Shown here piece by piece: positions 51,422 through 63,012 of a stretch of DNA of 64,000 nt. The stretch is from Bacteroides graminisolvens DSM 19988 = JCM 15093 (GTDB lineage Bacteria > Bacteroidota > Bacteroidia > Bacteroidales > Bacteroidaceae). The number at the start of each line of letters is the position of its first letter. Within the stretch, counting starts at the first letter, position 1. The position numbers and the translations under genes are program-made. The stretch is from assembly GCF_000428125.1 (NCBI RefSeq), contig NZ_KE386627.1:197375-261374 (forward strand), in the 5' to 3' direction. A model generated the notes under the pieces. The model had not been told where the DNA came from. It saw nothing but the letters and a program-made list of their open reading frames with translations, and made no database searches.

Positions 51422-53259
51422 AAAAGAAAACTGCCATTATATTGGTTTCTCCTTCCGGTTTACCCGTTGCGTCTGTCTTACAAAAAGAGTTGGAGCAAAG
51501 CACCGTTTATACTACTGCTCCGGTAGAAGGTTGTACACAAATTGATCATATAGCTGCTTTTGTGGAGCAAAACTTCACAGAATTCAGCACATTTATTTTT
51601 ATTGGCGCCATGGGCATTTGTGTTCGTAGCATTGCTCCCTGCCTGGGTCACAAACATACGGATCCGGCGGTGATCAACGTTGACAGCACCGGCAAATATG
51701 TGGTTTCCGTCCTTTCGGGACACGTGGGTGGTGCCAATGAGTTAACGCGTCACGTGGCATCTGTGCTTGGTGCCGAACCGGTTATTACCACGCAGAGTGA
51801 TAATAGCGGACTGTGGGCGTTGGATTTGCTACCGTCCTTATACCATTGGGCGGCTGAGCCGTTTGGTGCAAGCATGAACCAGCTTATTGCTGCCTTTGTG
51901 AACGGTGAACCTACTGCTTTGCTACTCGAGGTGAGAGATGCAGGGACCTCTTATCTGGAGCGTACCTTGCCGCCTCATGTACATGTATGCTACCGTTACG
52001 AGGACATTCAGGTTGCGGATGTTGGTTTGATTATAGCTGTTACCCCGCGCATTTACGCTGCGGATGTTCCGGTGTTGTACTTCCGCCCCAAGGTGCTCCA
52101 TTTGGGTATGGGATGCCGTAAGGAGGCTCATCCGCAGGGGGTGAGTGAGTATATAAAAGAGGAATTGGTAAAAAGTGGACTTTCTCCGTTGTCGGTTGTT
52201 AGCTTGTCGACCATTGACCTGAAGAAAGAGGAGCCTTTGCTGGCCGATCTTCAACAAAGTTTCGGGGTGAACGAGCTGCACATCTACTCGGGTGAAGAGT
52301 TGAATGAAGTAGCCGTACCGCATCCGTCGGAAAAGGTTGATACGGTAACGGGCACATCCAGTGTAGCCGAAGCATCGGCCATTCTGGCATCGGGCGGTGG
52401 TGCTCTTTGTTTGGAAAAGCAGAAGGGAGTATTCACGGAGAACAGCCATTTTACTTTTGCAGTAGCTATGGATAGCGGTGCCTGTCGCGGCGGACATATT
52501 GAAATTGTGGGTGCTGGACCGGGTGATCCGGATCTTATTTCCGTCAAGGGGCGTCACTTTCTTGAAGAGGCCGATTTGATACTTTATGCCGGTAGCTTGG
52601 TACCTCGGGAGCTGACTTACTGTGCCAAGAAGGGAGCCACCGTGCGTAGTTCGGCTTCCCTTGCACTCGAAGAACAGTTTGCTCTGATGAAGGAGTTTTA
52701 TGACAGGGGGCAATTGGTGGTACGTCTGCATACGGGTGATCCTTGTATTTATGGTGCCATACAAGAACAGATGGCCTTCTTTGATCAGTACGGCATGCGT
52801 TATCACATTACTCCGGGCATTTCATCGTTTCAGGCGGCAGCGGCAGCTTTACAGTCGCAATTCACCATTCCCGAGAAGGTACAAACCATCATTCTGACCC
52901 GTGGTGAGGGACGTACGCCCATGCCCGATAAAGAGAAACTGCATCTGCTGGCTCGTTCTCAGAGTACGATGTGTATCTTCCTGAGTGCCGGAGTGGTTGA
53001 TCAGGTGCAAGCGGAGCTGTTGCAACACTACCCGCCCACTACACCTGTGGCAGCATGTTATCACCTTACATGGAAAGACGAGCGCATCTACCGCGGTGAA
53101 CTTCAAAACCTGGCATCCATCGTAAAGGAGAACAACCTGACGCTGACCACTATGATTGTGGTGGGCGATGCCATAGACAACCGGGAGGGATTGTCGAAAT
53201 TATACTCGCACAAGTTTACTCATTTGTTCCGTAAAGGAACGGAAGGAGATGCAAAATGA
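51418..53259 (+). CDS. Fused cobalt-precorrin-5A hydrolase / precorrin-4 C11-methyltransferase (CbiG-CbiF)
   Basis: 613 residues. Residues 1-350 are CbiG: IFIGAMGICVRSIAP, DSTGKYVVSVLSGHVGGANELTRHVA, VITTQSDNSGLWALDLL and the C-terminal HLGMGCRKEAHPQGVSEYI. From about 360 follows CbiF/CobM: IEIVGAGPGDPDLISVKGRHFLEEADLILYAGSLVP, LHTGDPCIYGA, YHITPGISSFQAAAAAL and ILTRGEGRTPMP. The methyltransferase makes cobalt-precorrin-5A and CbiG opens its lactone, so this fusion joins two consecutive steps. Overlaps both neighbours by 4 bp. Confidence 0.94.
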   Translation: MKKKTAIILVSPSGLPVASVLQKELEQSTVYTTAPVEGCTQIDHIAAFVEQNFTEFSTFIFIGAMGICVRSIAPCLGHKHTDPAVINVDSTGKYVVSVLSGHVGGANELTRHVASVLGAEPVITTQSDNSGLWALDLLPSLYHWAAEPFGASMNQLIAAFVNGEPTALLLEVRDAGTSYLERTLPPHVHVCYRYEDIQVADVGLIIAVTPRIYAADVPVLYFRPKVLHLGMGCRKEAHPQGVSEYIKEELVKSGLSPLSVVSLSTIDLKKEEPLLADLQQSFGVNELHIYSGEELNEVAVPHPSEKVDTVTGTSSVAEASAILASGGGALCLEKQKGVFTENSHFTFAVAMDSGACRGGHIEIVGAGPGDPDLISVKGRHFLEEADLILYAGSLVPRELTYCAKKGATVRSSASLALEEQFALMKEFYDRGQLVVRLHTGDPCIYGAIQEQMAFFDQYGMRYHITPGISSFQAAAAALQSQFTIPEKVQTIILTRGEGRTPMPDKEKLHLLARSQSTMCIFLSAGVVDQVQAELLQHYPPTTPVAACYHLTWKDERIYRGELQNLASIVKENNLTLTTMIVVGDAIDNREGLSKLYSHKFTHLFRKGTEGDAK

Positions 53260-55064
53260 TTCTGGTTTTAGGCGGTACAACGGAAGGTCGAAAGGCGGTT
53301 GAGGTGCTTGAAGAGGCAGCACAGCCATACTTTTATTCTACCAAGGGCGAAGTGCAACAAGTGGCTTCTCCTCACGGAACACGCATTACGGGGGCGCTGG
53401 ATGCAGCCTCTATGCTTGCTTTCTGCAAGGAGCACGACATTCGTTTGCTGGTAGATGCCGCCCACCCTTTTGCTGAAAATCTTCACTGCACCGTAGCGGA
53501 TGTTTCCGGCGAGCTGGACATCCCGGTAGTCCGCTACGAGAGGCAGTATCCTCCGAGAGACAATGACTTGGTGTGGTGCAATGATTACCAGGATGCCATG
53601 CAGCAGATGGAGGCAGCCGGAGTAGACCGTTTGCTGGCGCTCACCGGGGTACAAACCATCGGTAAATTGGCTCCTTTTTGGCAAAAGCATCTTTGTTGGT
53701 TTCGGGTATTGGACCGGGAAGAGTCGCTGCAACTAGCTGTGAAACAAGGTTTTCCGGCCGAAAGAGTTCTTTTCTACCAACCCGGTGGTGACGAGGGTGA
53801 AGTGTTGAATCAGCTGCATCCGCAGGCAATCATAACCAAAGAGAGTGGTGCAAGCGGTGGATTTAATGAAAAAATAGAAGCAGCCCGCCAAGCGGGTGTG
53901 AAGGTTTTTGTGGTGAAAAGGCCTGAATTGTCGCCCGACTTTCGGTTGGTAGACGGTCCGCACGGTCTGCGTAGGACTGTGGAGCAGCTCTTGCCGGGGT
54001 TCTATCCGCTTCGTACGGGTTACACCACAGGCAGTTGTGCCACGGCAGCATCTGTAGCTGCATTAAAAAGATGGCTGGGTGAAGCTGTTGCGCATGTATC
54101 CATCTTTTTACCCGACGGAGAAAGCATCTCCATTCAAGCTGAAGCTCGTCTACTTAGTGATTATTCAGCTATGGGTTGTGTTGTGAAAGATGCAGGCGAT
54201 GACCCCGATATAACCAATGGAACCGAGATTTGGTCGACCGTGGAATACCGTCCTTCAGCCGGTAAACTCGAAATCTGCATTCAGGGTGGTCAGGGCGTGG
54301 GACGCGTTACCCTACCCGGACTGGGACTTGAAGTGGGCGGTGCGGCTATCAACCAAACTCCCCGTCGGATGATAGAAGAAAATCTTCGCTATCACCTCCG
54401 TCAACAAGGTATTACAACGGGAACTATTACTGTAACCATTGCCGTTCCGCAGGGAGAAGAATTGGCAAAGAAAACATTTAATCCTCGTTTGGGCATTGAG
54501 GGAGGCATCTCCATCATTGGTACGTCGGGCATTGTGAAGCCCTTTTCTTCAGAAGCATTCGTTAACTCCATTCGCAAGCAGGTTGAAATGGTTCAGGCGT
54601 TGAAGGTGGAACGTTTGGTCATCAATTCGGGTGCCAAGAGTGAGAAGTACGTGCGCAAGCTCTACCCTCACCTGCCCTCACAAGCTTTTGTGCATTACGG
54701 TAACTTCATTGGTGAAACGATTCGTGTGGCTCACGAGGTGGGCTTGTCCCGGGTAACCATGGGTATTATGATTGGCAAGGCGGTGAAGCTGGCCGAAGGT
54801 TCGCTCGATACGCATAGTAAGCACAGTACCATGAACAAGTTGTTTTTGCAAGACATGGCACAACAGGCAGGATGCTCGACAGATGCTGTGGCTGCCATTG
54901 ATTCCATCACGTTAGCACGTGAGCTGTGGAGTCTGTTTCATGCCGACGATCATAAACGGTTCTTTACTTTGCTGTTACAGGCATGTCACCTGCACGCCGA
55001 TGTGCTGCTCCCTCAGGGCGAGCTGACTATTTTGTTGCTTACAGAAGAAGGGGATGTTTATTGA
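53256..55064 (+). CDS. Fused cobalt-precorrin-6A reductase / cobalt-precorrin-5B C1-methyltransferase (CbiJ-CbiD)
   Basis: 602 residues. Residues 1-240 are CobK/CbiJ (MILVLGGTTEGRKAVEVL, LLVDAAHPFAENLH, LALTGVQTIGKLAPFW, ITKESGASGGFNEKIEAA). From about 248 the CbiD part begins with LRTGYTTGSCATAASVAAL, the family signature, and continues with CVVKDAGDDPDITNG, NQTPRRMIEENLR and LGIEGGISIIGTSGIVKPFS. CbiD is the mark of the anaerobic (early cobalt) route. CbiD works just before CbiJ, so the fusion again links consecutive steps. Last gene of the riboswitch operon. Confidence 0.94.
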   Translation: MILVLGGTTEGRKAVEVLEEAAQPYFYSTKGEVQQVASPHGTRITGALDAASMLAFCKEHDIRLLVDAAHPFAENLHCTVADVSGELDIPVVRYERQYPPRDNDLVWCNDYQDAMQQMEAAGVDRLLALTGVQTIGKLAPFWQKHLCWFRVLDREESLQLAVKQGFPAERVLFYQPGGDEGEVLNQLHPQAIITKESGASGGFNEKIEAARQAGVKVFVVKRPELSPDFRLVDGPHGLRRTVEQLLPGFYPLRTGYTTGSCATAASVAALKRWLGEAVAHVSIFLPDGESISIQAEARLLSDYSAMGCVVKDAGDDPDITNGTEIWSTVEYRPSAGKLEICIQGGQGVGRVTLPGLGLEVGGAAINQTPRRMIEENLRYHLRQQGITTGTITVTIAVPQGEELAKKTFNPRLGIEGGISIIGTSGIVKPFSSEAFVNSIRKQVEMVQALKVERLVINSGAKSEKYVRKLYPHLPSQAFVHYGNFIGETIRVAHEVGLSRVTMGIMIGKAVKLAEGSLDTHSKHSTMNKLFLQDMAQQAGCSTDAVAAIDSITLARELWSLFHADDHKRFFTLLLQACHLHADVLLPQGELTILLLTEEGDVY

Positions 55065-55102
55065 TGTGTTAGGCTCGTAACATATATTGTTATCGGGTGA
55101 AA

Positions 55103-56137
55103 CTAATGGTTGGGCTTTTGTTGTAGTACGTAGTTCAACAATTCTTCGATGGAATGGACTGTAAATGGTTCATTATCAATAGGATGCACCACGTATTTCG
55201 TGTCTTTCAAATCTCCGGTTTCAATAAAAAACTCCGATTCCACCGAACGACCTGCCAGTATTCCGTTGCGTTGCAAAGCTTTACGAGCCATGGCGTACTT
55301 TTGTCCGTGTCCTACCAGTCGCAACTCCGAAGTATGCACATTCTCTACCCGGAACAAACCCGTTTCCCGATCAAAAGTAATCCCTTTGCGGGCAAAGAAT
55401 CCGCTCAGACTGCCGTTTAACGACAGGTCTTCGGGGGTTCCGATGGTTAATCCGTTGGTTTTGTCCATCATCCAAATCTTGTCGGCTATCTGTAAAGCCA
55501 GCTCCAGGTCGTGCGTGGAAAGGAAGATGGTCTTTCCGGTTTCTCTGCTCAAACGGTGCAACAGTTGCATGATTTCTACTTTGCTGGGGAAATCAAGAAA
55601 AGCAGTGGGTTCATCGAGGAAAATGACAGGCGTTTCTTGTGCTAAAGCCTTGGCAATCATCACCTTCTGCCGTTCACCATCACTCAGGGTGTGTACCATG
55701 CGGTCTTTTAGTTCGCCGGCGCGAACCAGTTCGATGGAGTGTTCCACTATGCGGCGGTCGTCTTTGGTCAGTGTACCCCAGAAATTGGTATACGGACTTC
55801 TTCCCAGTCCCACCAGTTCGGTAACTGTCATGTTGCGCACATCGCATTTTTCCGTCAACACCACGCTGATTACGGTGGATAAATCACTGTCTGTGTAGTC
55901 CGAAATATCTTTCCCCTGAATGAATATGTGTCCTGAAATCTTAGGTTGGAAAGCCGATAATGTACGCAGCAAGGTCGACTTACCCACTCCGTTGGCTCCC
56001 AACAGACAGGTTAGTTCCCCACTGTTAATGGTAGCGTTGTAGTTCGCGGCTACCACTTTTACACTGCTTTTTCCACGATATCCGATGGAAAGGGAATCAA
56101 TTCGTATCGTTTCGCTTTTCATATCAGTTTTATTCAT
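55103..56137 (-). CDS. Corrinoid/iron-type ABC transporter ATP-binding protein (BtuD-like)
   Basis: 344 residues from 56137, overlapping the permease gene by 8 bp; an ATG at 56122 is an alternative. Walker A LLGANGVGKST, signature LSDGERQKVMIAKAL, Walker B VIFLDEPTAFLD and STHDLELAL are intact (residues about 35-225). An extra segment of about 100 residues follows, with DRETGLFRVENVHTSELRLVGHGQKYAMARKALQRNG; it has no motif I recognise. Role: powers vitamin B12 or iron-chelate uptake; B12 is favoured by neighbours. Confidence 0.88.
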   Translation of the reverse strand: MNKTDMKSETIRIDSLSIGYRGKSSVKVVAANYNATINSGELTCLLGANGVGKSTLLRTLSAFQPKISGHIFIQGKDISDYTDSDLSTVISVVLTEKCDVRNMTVTELVGLGRSPYTNFWGTLTKDDRRIVEHSIELVRAGELKDRMVHTLSDGERQKVMIAKALAQETPVIFLDEPTAFLDFPSKVEIMQLLHRLSRETGKTIFLSTHDLELALQIADKIWMMDKTNGLTIGTPEDLSLNGSLSGFFARKGITFDRETGLFRVENVHTSELRLVGHGQKYAMARKALQRNGILAGRSVESEFFIETGDLKDTKYVVHPIDNEPFTVHSIEELLNYVLQQKPNH

Positions 56138-57167
56138 TCAGTTCGTTTTTTCTTTTCTTGAATAGTACGGAGGCTACAATAGGTGCTCCTACCAATGCGG
56201 TAACCGAGTTAACGGGCATAGCTCCTTCAAAGCCGGGCATGCGCGAAATAAGGTTGCATATCAGTGCCAATGAAGCACCGGTCAGCAACACGCCGGGCAT
56301 CAGTACACGGTGATCTGACGTATGGAAAATAGCCCTGCACAGATGAGGAACGGCCAGTCCCAGAAACATGATAGGGCCACAGTAGGCCGTTACGATGGCT
56401 ACCAACACACCCGAGCAAACAATGACCAACAGTCGCGCCCGCTTGATGTGAAGTCCCAGGTTACGGGCATAGCTATCGCCCAACAGCAAGAGGTTCATTG
56501 TTTTAATGAGCAGAAAAGACAAAGGCATCAGCACTAGCATGAGGCATACAAACAACACCATTTGATCACCCGATACGCGCGAGAAACTGCCCAGTCCCCA
56601 GATAACATAGGCCCGTATATCTTCCTCCACACTGAAGTATTTCAATACGCCGATAATGGCATTGGCCACGTAGCCAATCATCACGCCGATAATGAGCAAC
56701 GTAACGTTTCCTCTTACTTTTTGTGATACGTATACGATGATGGCCATAACCGTAAAAGCCCCAATGGTAGCCGAAATAGTCAATGCCATTTCGCCAAAGT
56801 AGCCCATGTTGCTCAACGCCACACCTCCTATGCTACCCGAAATAAGTACGGCAAAAGCAACGCCCAGGCTGGCTCCCGAACTGATACCCAACACCGAGGG
56901 ACCTGCCAACGGATTGCGAAAAACAGTTTGCATCTGTAAGCCGCTGATGGATAGTCCGGCTCCTGCCACCAAGGCTGTTAACGCCTGTGGTACACGAGAC
57001 TTCAGGACAATGTTTTGCCATACCACCGATTGCTCCTCACCGCCCAACAAGATATTCACTACAGATGACAACGGAATATCCACCGAACCAATCAATAGGT
57101 TCAGCAGGAAGAACAGAAAGATAGATGCTGCGATCATTGCCATCAGCAGGGAGGTGTGTCTCTTCAT
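56130..57167 (-). CDS. FecCD/BtuC-family ABC permease
   Basis: 345 residues with about ten membrane helices. Family blocks: VPQALTALVAGAGLSISGLQMQTVFRNPLAGPSVLGISSGASLGVA, VYVSQKVRGNVTLLIIGVMIG, WGLGSFS, GPIMFLGLAVPHLCR and the late FEGAMPVNSVTALVGAPI. It forms the B12 (or siderophore) channel with the ATPase downstream and the binding lipoprotein upstream, 7 bp away. Confidence 0.92.
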   Translation of the reverse strand: MKRHTSLLMAMIAASIFLFFLLNLLIGSVDIPLSSVVNILLGGEEQSVVWQNIVLKSRVPQALTALVAGAGLSISGLQMQTVFRNPLAGPSVLGISSGASLGVAFAVLISGSIGGVALSNMGYFGEMALTISATIGAFTVMAIIVYVSQKVRGNVTLLIIGVMIGYVANAIIGVLKYFSVEEDIRAYVIWGLGSFSRVSGDQMVLFVCLMLVLMPLSFLLIKTMNLLLLGDSYARNLGLHIKRARLLVIVCSGVLVAIVTAYCGPIMFLGLAVPHLCRAIFHTSDHRVLMPGVLLTGASLALICNLISRMPGFEGAMPVNSVTALVGAPIVASVLFKKRKNELNE

Positions 57168-57174
57168 GGTGCTG

Positions 57175-58335
57175 CTACTTTAACAGTTCGTAATAACCGG
57201 GTTTGTGATTGGGCAATAAATCAGGATGAAACACGTGTATAAAATCGGCAAGTACCACTTCGGGTTCCACCGGCATGCTTTCGTAGAAGGGTGTTTTAGA
57301 CATGTTGCAGTACACCACCTTATGTTCTTTGAATGCTTTGAAATCAGCATAACGGGCATCTTCTTCTTTCAGGGTTTCATAACTGAAATTACCTTTGAAG
57401 CTATTAACAATGCGCCAGTAGTCAACATCTTCCGCCTGATTATACACCGTTTCAAAGTCGAGCGTTACCCCACCCGATGTAGAATCATTCCTTAAGAAGT
57501 AATCGGCTCCGGCGTCACGAAACAACTGTGCCAGAAAACTCTTTCCACCCACGGCATACCAATTGCCACCACGCAACTCGCCGCTGAACACTACCGGACG
57601 TTTTTTTACATTCGCTGCTAGTTGCTTCAGTTCGTTGTATCGTTTTTCAGTAGCCGAGAAGAGCTTGTTGGCTTTGGCTTCTTGTCCGGTAAACAGACCG
57701 ATGAACTTCACCCACTCTGCTTGGCCCAACGGTGATGTTTCTTTGTAACCCAGGTGCGGAATGAGTGGAATTCCTACTTCACGCATGGCATCGTAACCGC
57801 CTCTCTTAAAGGGAGATATAAATATGACATCGGGGTTGATACCCATAATGAGTTCATTGTCAAAGTTACCTTCAATACCTATTTTTTGTGCTGCACCGCT
57901 CTTCAAACGCTCTTTCATTTCCTTATTGAACAGGTGACGAGAACTGGTAATGCCGCTCACTTTGTTAACCGCTCCCAATTTAATGAAGTTAGAAAGCTGA
58001 AGAGAAGTCATACAGATAACCCGGTCAACCGGTACATGAATCACTGTATATCCCGAAGGAATGTTCTTGGCTTCTGTATTTTTGTCAATCAAAGCAAAAT
58101 GAAACGTTTTACCTCCATGCTTTTGTGGGTCCTGAACATCTACCAGCCGGCAATTATCGCTCAGGTATTTTACAGTAAACCCTTTGGCATAATGAGTAGC
58201 GACCTGTGTCTCCGCATCTGCTGAGGTGATTTCCGTTCCGCTGGTTGAGTGAGAGGAGGAAGTAGTCTTTTGTTTGCATCCCGTGCCGCATAATGCCCAT
58301 AACAGACAGCATACACTTGCTATTTTATAATTCAT
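57175..58335 (-). CDS. ABC transporter substrate-binding lipoprotein (BtuF-like)
   Basis: 386 residues with lipobox CGTGC (C20). TroA/BtuF-type two-lobed protein: VDRVICMTSLQLSNFIKLGAVNKVSGITSSRHLFN, GINPDVIFISPFKRGGYDAMREVGIPLIPHLGYKETSPLGQAEWVKFIGLFTG, and GNWYAVGGKSFLAQLFRDAGADYF. It delivers corrinoid, or a similar metal complex, to the permease. Placed between two cobalamin gene groups; no riboswitch before it, only a -7 box at 58372. Confidence 0.88.
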   Translation of the reverse strand: MNYKIASVCCLLWALCGTGCKQKTTSSSHSTSGTEITSADAETQVATHYAKGFTVKYLSDNCRLVDVQDPQKHGGKTFHFALIDKNTEAKNIPSGYTVIHVPVDRVICMTSLQLSNFIKLGAVNKVSGITSSRHLFNKEMKERLKSGAAQKIGIEGNFDNELIMGINPDVIFISPFKRGGYDAMREVGIPLIPHLGYKETSPLGQAEWVKFIGLFTGQEAKANKLFSATEKRYNELKQLAANVKKRPVVFSGELRGGNWYAVGGKSFLAQLFRDAGADYFLRNDSTSGGVTLDFETVYNQAEDVDYWRIVNSFKGNFSYETLKEEDARYADFKAFKEHKVVYCNMSKTPFYESMPVEPEVVLADFIHVFHPDLLPNHKPGYYELLK

Positions 58336-58371
58336 GCGTTGTTTAATCTACAATTAATCTTAAGTGAGGAA

Positions 58372-58379
58372 CAAAGATA
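58372..58379 (-). promoter_or_regulatory. -7 box of the btuFCD-like operon
   Basis: TATCTTTG on the minus strand, 37 nt before the start at 58335. Confidence 0.5.
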
Positions 58380-58450
58380 CTTAATTATTCTTGTTCGGCA
58401 GAGATATTTTAAGCACTTTTGTATTTTGAAAACGCTAAATAAAACGAACC

Positions 58451-59161
58451 ATGAACCTACACGAGGTATCTTTTGTATCGCTGGGTCCGGGCGATCCCGA
58501 ATTAATCACGCTAAAAGGCTTGAATACGCTTCGTCGGGCCGATGTAATCTATTGTCCTGCCACGCTTACTTCTTCGGGTAAACAACTCTCCCGCTCGGCC
58601 GACATTCTTCGTGCGCTTGACGTAGACGAACAACATATTCAGTATTTTATTGTACCCATGAGCAAAGATCGTGCGGCCGCTATGGAGGCTTATGAAAAGC
58701 TTTCGACTGAAGCTGCCGCTTCGTATGCTGCCGGTAAACGTATTGCCATAGTGGCTGAGGGAGATGCCGGCTTTTATTCATCGGTACATTATGTGTTTGA
58801 GCAATTGCTGGCGCAGGGCATTGCCGTGCAACAAGTGGCAGGAATCCCTGCTTTTATTGCTTCGGGGGCGCTGGCCGGACTTCATATTGTTAGTCAGGAA
58901 GAGCGCCTGATGGTGATCCCCGGTAATACCACGGCTCAGGAACTAAGTGATTTGCTGGATGCCGGACTGGTAGTAGTCATCATGAAGCTTTCTCAGTGCA
59001 GGGAAGCGGTGAAACAATGCATGGCACAGTATAATGATCATACCTTTCATTATTTTGAGAACGTAGGTACCCCGCGTGAGGTGTATATCAGGGCTACAAA
59101 AGAGCTTATTGAGAAGGAATTTCCTTATTTCTCGCTAATGATTATTAAAAAAACAATGTAA
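58451..59161 (+). CDS. cbiL: Cobalt-precorrin-2 C20-methyltransferase
   Basis: 236 residues. Corrin-methyltransferase blocks: VSFVSLGPGDPELITLKGLNTLRRADVIYCPAT, IAIVAEGDAGFYSSVHYV, QQVAGIPAFIASGALAGL and VVVIMKLSQCREAVKQCM. It adds the C20 methyl, the step after cobalt insertion by CbiK. It is the only corrin-ring enzyme here that is not fused and not in the riboswitch operon, standing divergent from the btuFCD-like genes. Confidence 0.94.
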   Translation: MNLHEVSFVSLGPGDPELITLKGLNTLRRADVIYCPATLTSSGKQLSRSADILRALDVDEQHIQYFIVPMSKDRAAAMEAYEKLSTEAAASYAAGKRIAIVAEGDAGFYSSVHYVFEQLLAQGIAVQQVAGIPAFIASGALAGLHIVSQEERLMVIPGNTTAQELSDLLDAGLVVVIMKLSQCREAVKQCMAQYNDHTFHYFENVGTPREVYIRATKELIEKEFPYFSLMIIKKTM

Positions 59162-59222
59162 CTACACTATTTATTAGGCGTTTATCTGTTTTTCAACGTA
59201 TCTTGTTAACAAACAATTATAA

Positions 59223-62336
<3,114 letters not shown>

Positions 62337-62374
62337 TGCTTTTTGTAATAGATACGATTGTATCTTAAGTTTTA

Positions 62375-62415
62375 AAAGCGGTTGTTCCTTTACGAACAGC
62401 CGCTTTTAATTTTAT
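62375..62415 (+). terminator. Terminator after the GH2 gene
   Basis: AAAAGCGGTTGTTC (62375-62388) and GAACAGCCGCTTTT (62395-62408) form a 14-bp stem with one G-U pair and a 6-nt loop, followed by AATTTTAT. Convergent with the tRNA cluster. Confidence 0.85.
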
Positions 62416-62503
62416 AATAAATGCAATGGTTACCATACAAAAAAGTCTCGTTTCATTTGCATGGAACAAGACCTAGTTATGATTTAGGATAATTATAAAA
62501 TTG

Positions 62504-62576
62504 AGCGAAAGACGGGACTCGAACCCGCGACCCTAACCTTGGCAAGGTTATGCTCTACCAACTGAGCTACTTTCGC
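62504..62576 (-). tRNA. tRNA-Gly (anticodon GCC), copy 1
   Basis: 73 nt on the minus strand; acceptor GCGAAAG/TCTTTCGC, anticodon stem TAACC/GGTTA with loop TTGCCAA, T loop TTCGAGT. Anticodon GCC. Identical over its length to the copy at 62829-62901. Confidence 0.95.
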
Positions 62577-62598
62577 AAATAATCAACATCAAATAGAA

Positions 62599-62685
62599 TG
62601 GTGAAGAGAATGAGACTCGAACTCACACGACATAACTGTCACTACCCCCTCAAAGTAGCGCGTCTACCAATTCCGCCATCTCTCC
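62599..62685 (-). tRNA. tRNA-Leu (anticodon GAG)
   Basis: 87 nt on the minus strand including an encoded CCA (62599-62601). Long variable arm and G18G19-type D loop of a class II tRNA; anticodon stem CTACT/GGTAG, loop TTGAGGG, anticodon GAG. Confidence 0.93.
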
Positions 62686-62722
62686 AACATATTATAAGAT
62701 CGCTTGCAGTTTCTTACTTATG

Positions 62723-62805
62723 TGCCCAGAACAAGACTCGAACTTGCACGTCATTGCTAACACTAGTACCTGAAACTAGCGCGTCTACCATTCCGCCACC
62801 TGGGC
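62723..62805 (-). tRNA. tRNA-Leu (anticodon CAG)
   Basis: 83 nt on the minus strand; acceptor GCCCAGG/TCTGGGC, class II variable arm, anticodon stem CTAGT/ACTAG with loop TTCAGGT, anticodon CAG. CCA not encoded. Confidence 0.93.
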
Positions 62806-62828
62806 ATTAGTAGAAACTGTTTTCGTTG

Positions 62829-62901
62829 AGCGAAAGACGGGACTCGAACCCGCGACCCTAACCTTGGCAAGGTTATGCTCTACCAACTGAGCTACTTTCG
62901 C
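62829..62901 (-). tRNA. tRNA-Gly (anticodon GCC), copy 2
   Basis: Same 73-nt sequence as 62504-62576. First tRNA of the four-gene cluster; promoter at 62913-62943. Confidence 0.95.
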
Positions 62902-62912
62902 GATTGCGGTTG

Positions 62913-62943
62913 CAAAGGTAGATATTTTCTCTAAACCTCCAAA
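62913..62943 (-). promoter_or_regulatory. Promoter of the tRNA Gly-Leu-Leu-Gly cluster
   Basis: Minus strand TTTG (62940-62943), 19 nt, TACCTTTG (62913-62920), 11 nt before the first tRNA. Full Bacteroidetes promoter. Confidence 0.7.
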
Positions 62944-63012
62944 TAATCCGAAGTTTTTTTTTCGTGTAAAAACAGTCTGCCCTTTTCCCGCTATAAGCCA
63001 TTATATTGATTA

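Noticed and set aside
52199..52806. Long minus-strand ORFs opposite the cbiG-cbiF fusion
   Set aside because: Shadow frames of an intact gene; no recognisable motif and no start signal.
62598..62810. 70-codon plus-strand ORF
   Set aside because: It lies antisense to two tRNA-Leu genes; such frames are a known artefact.
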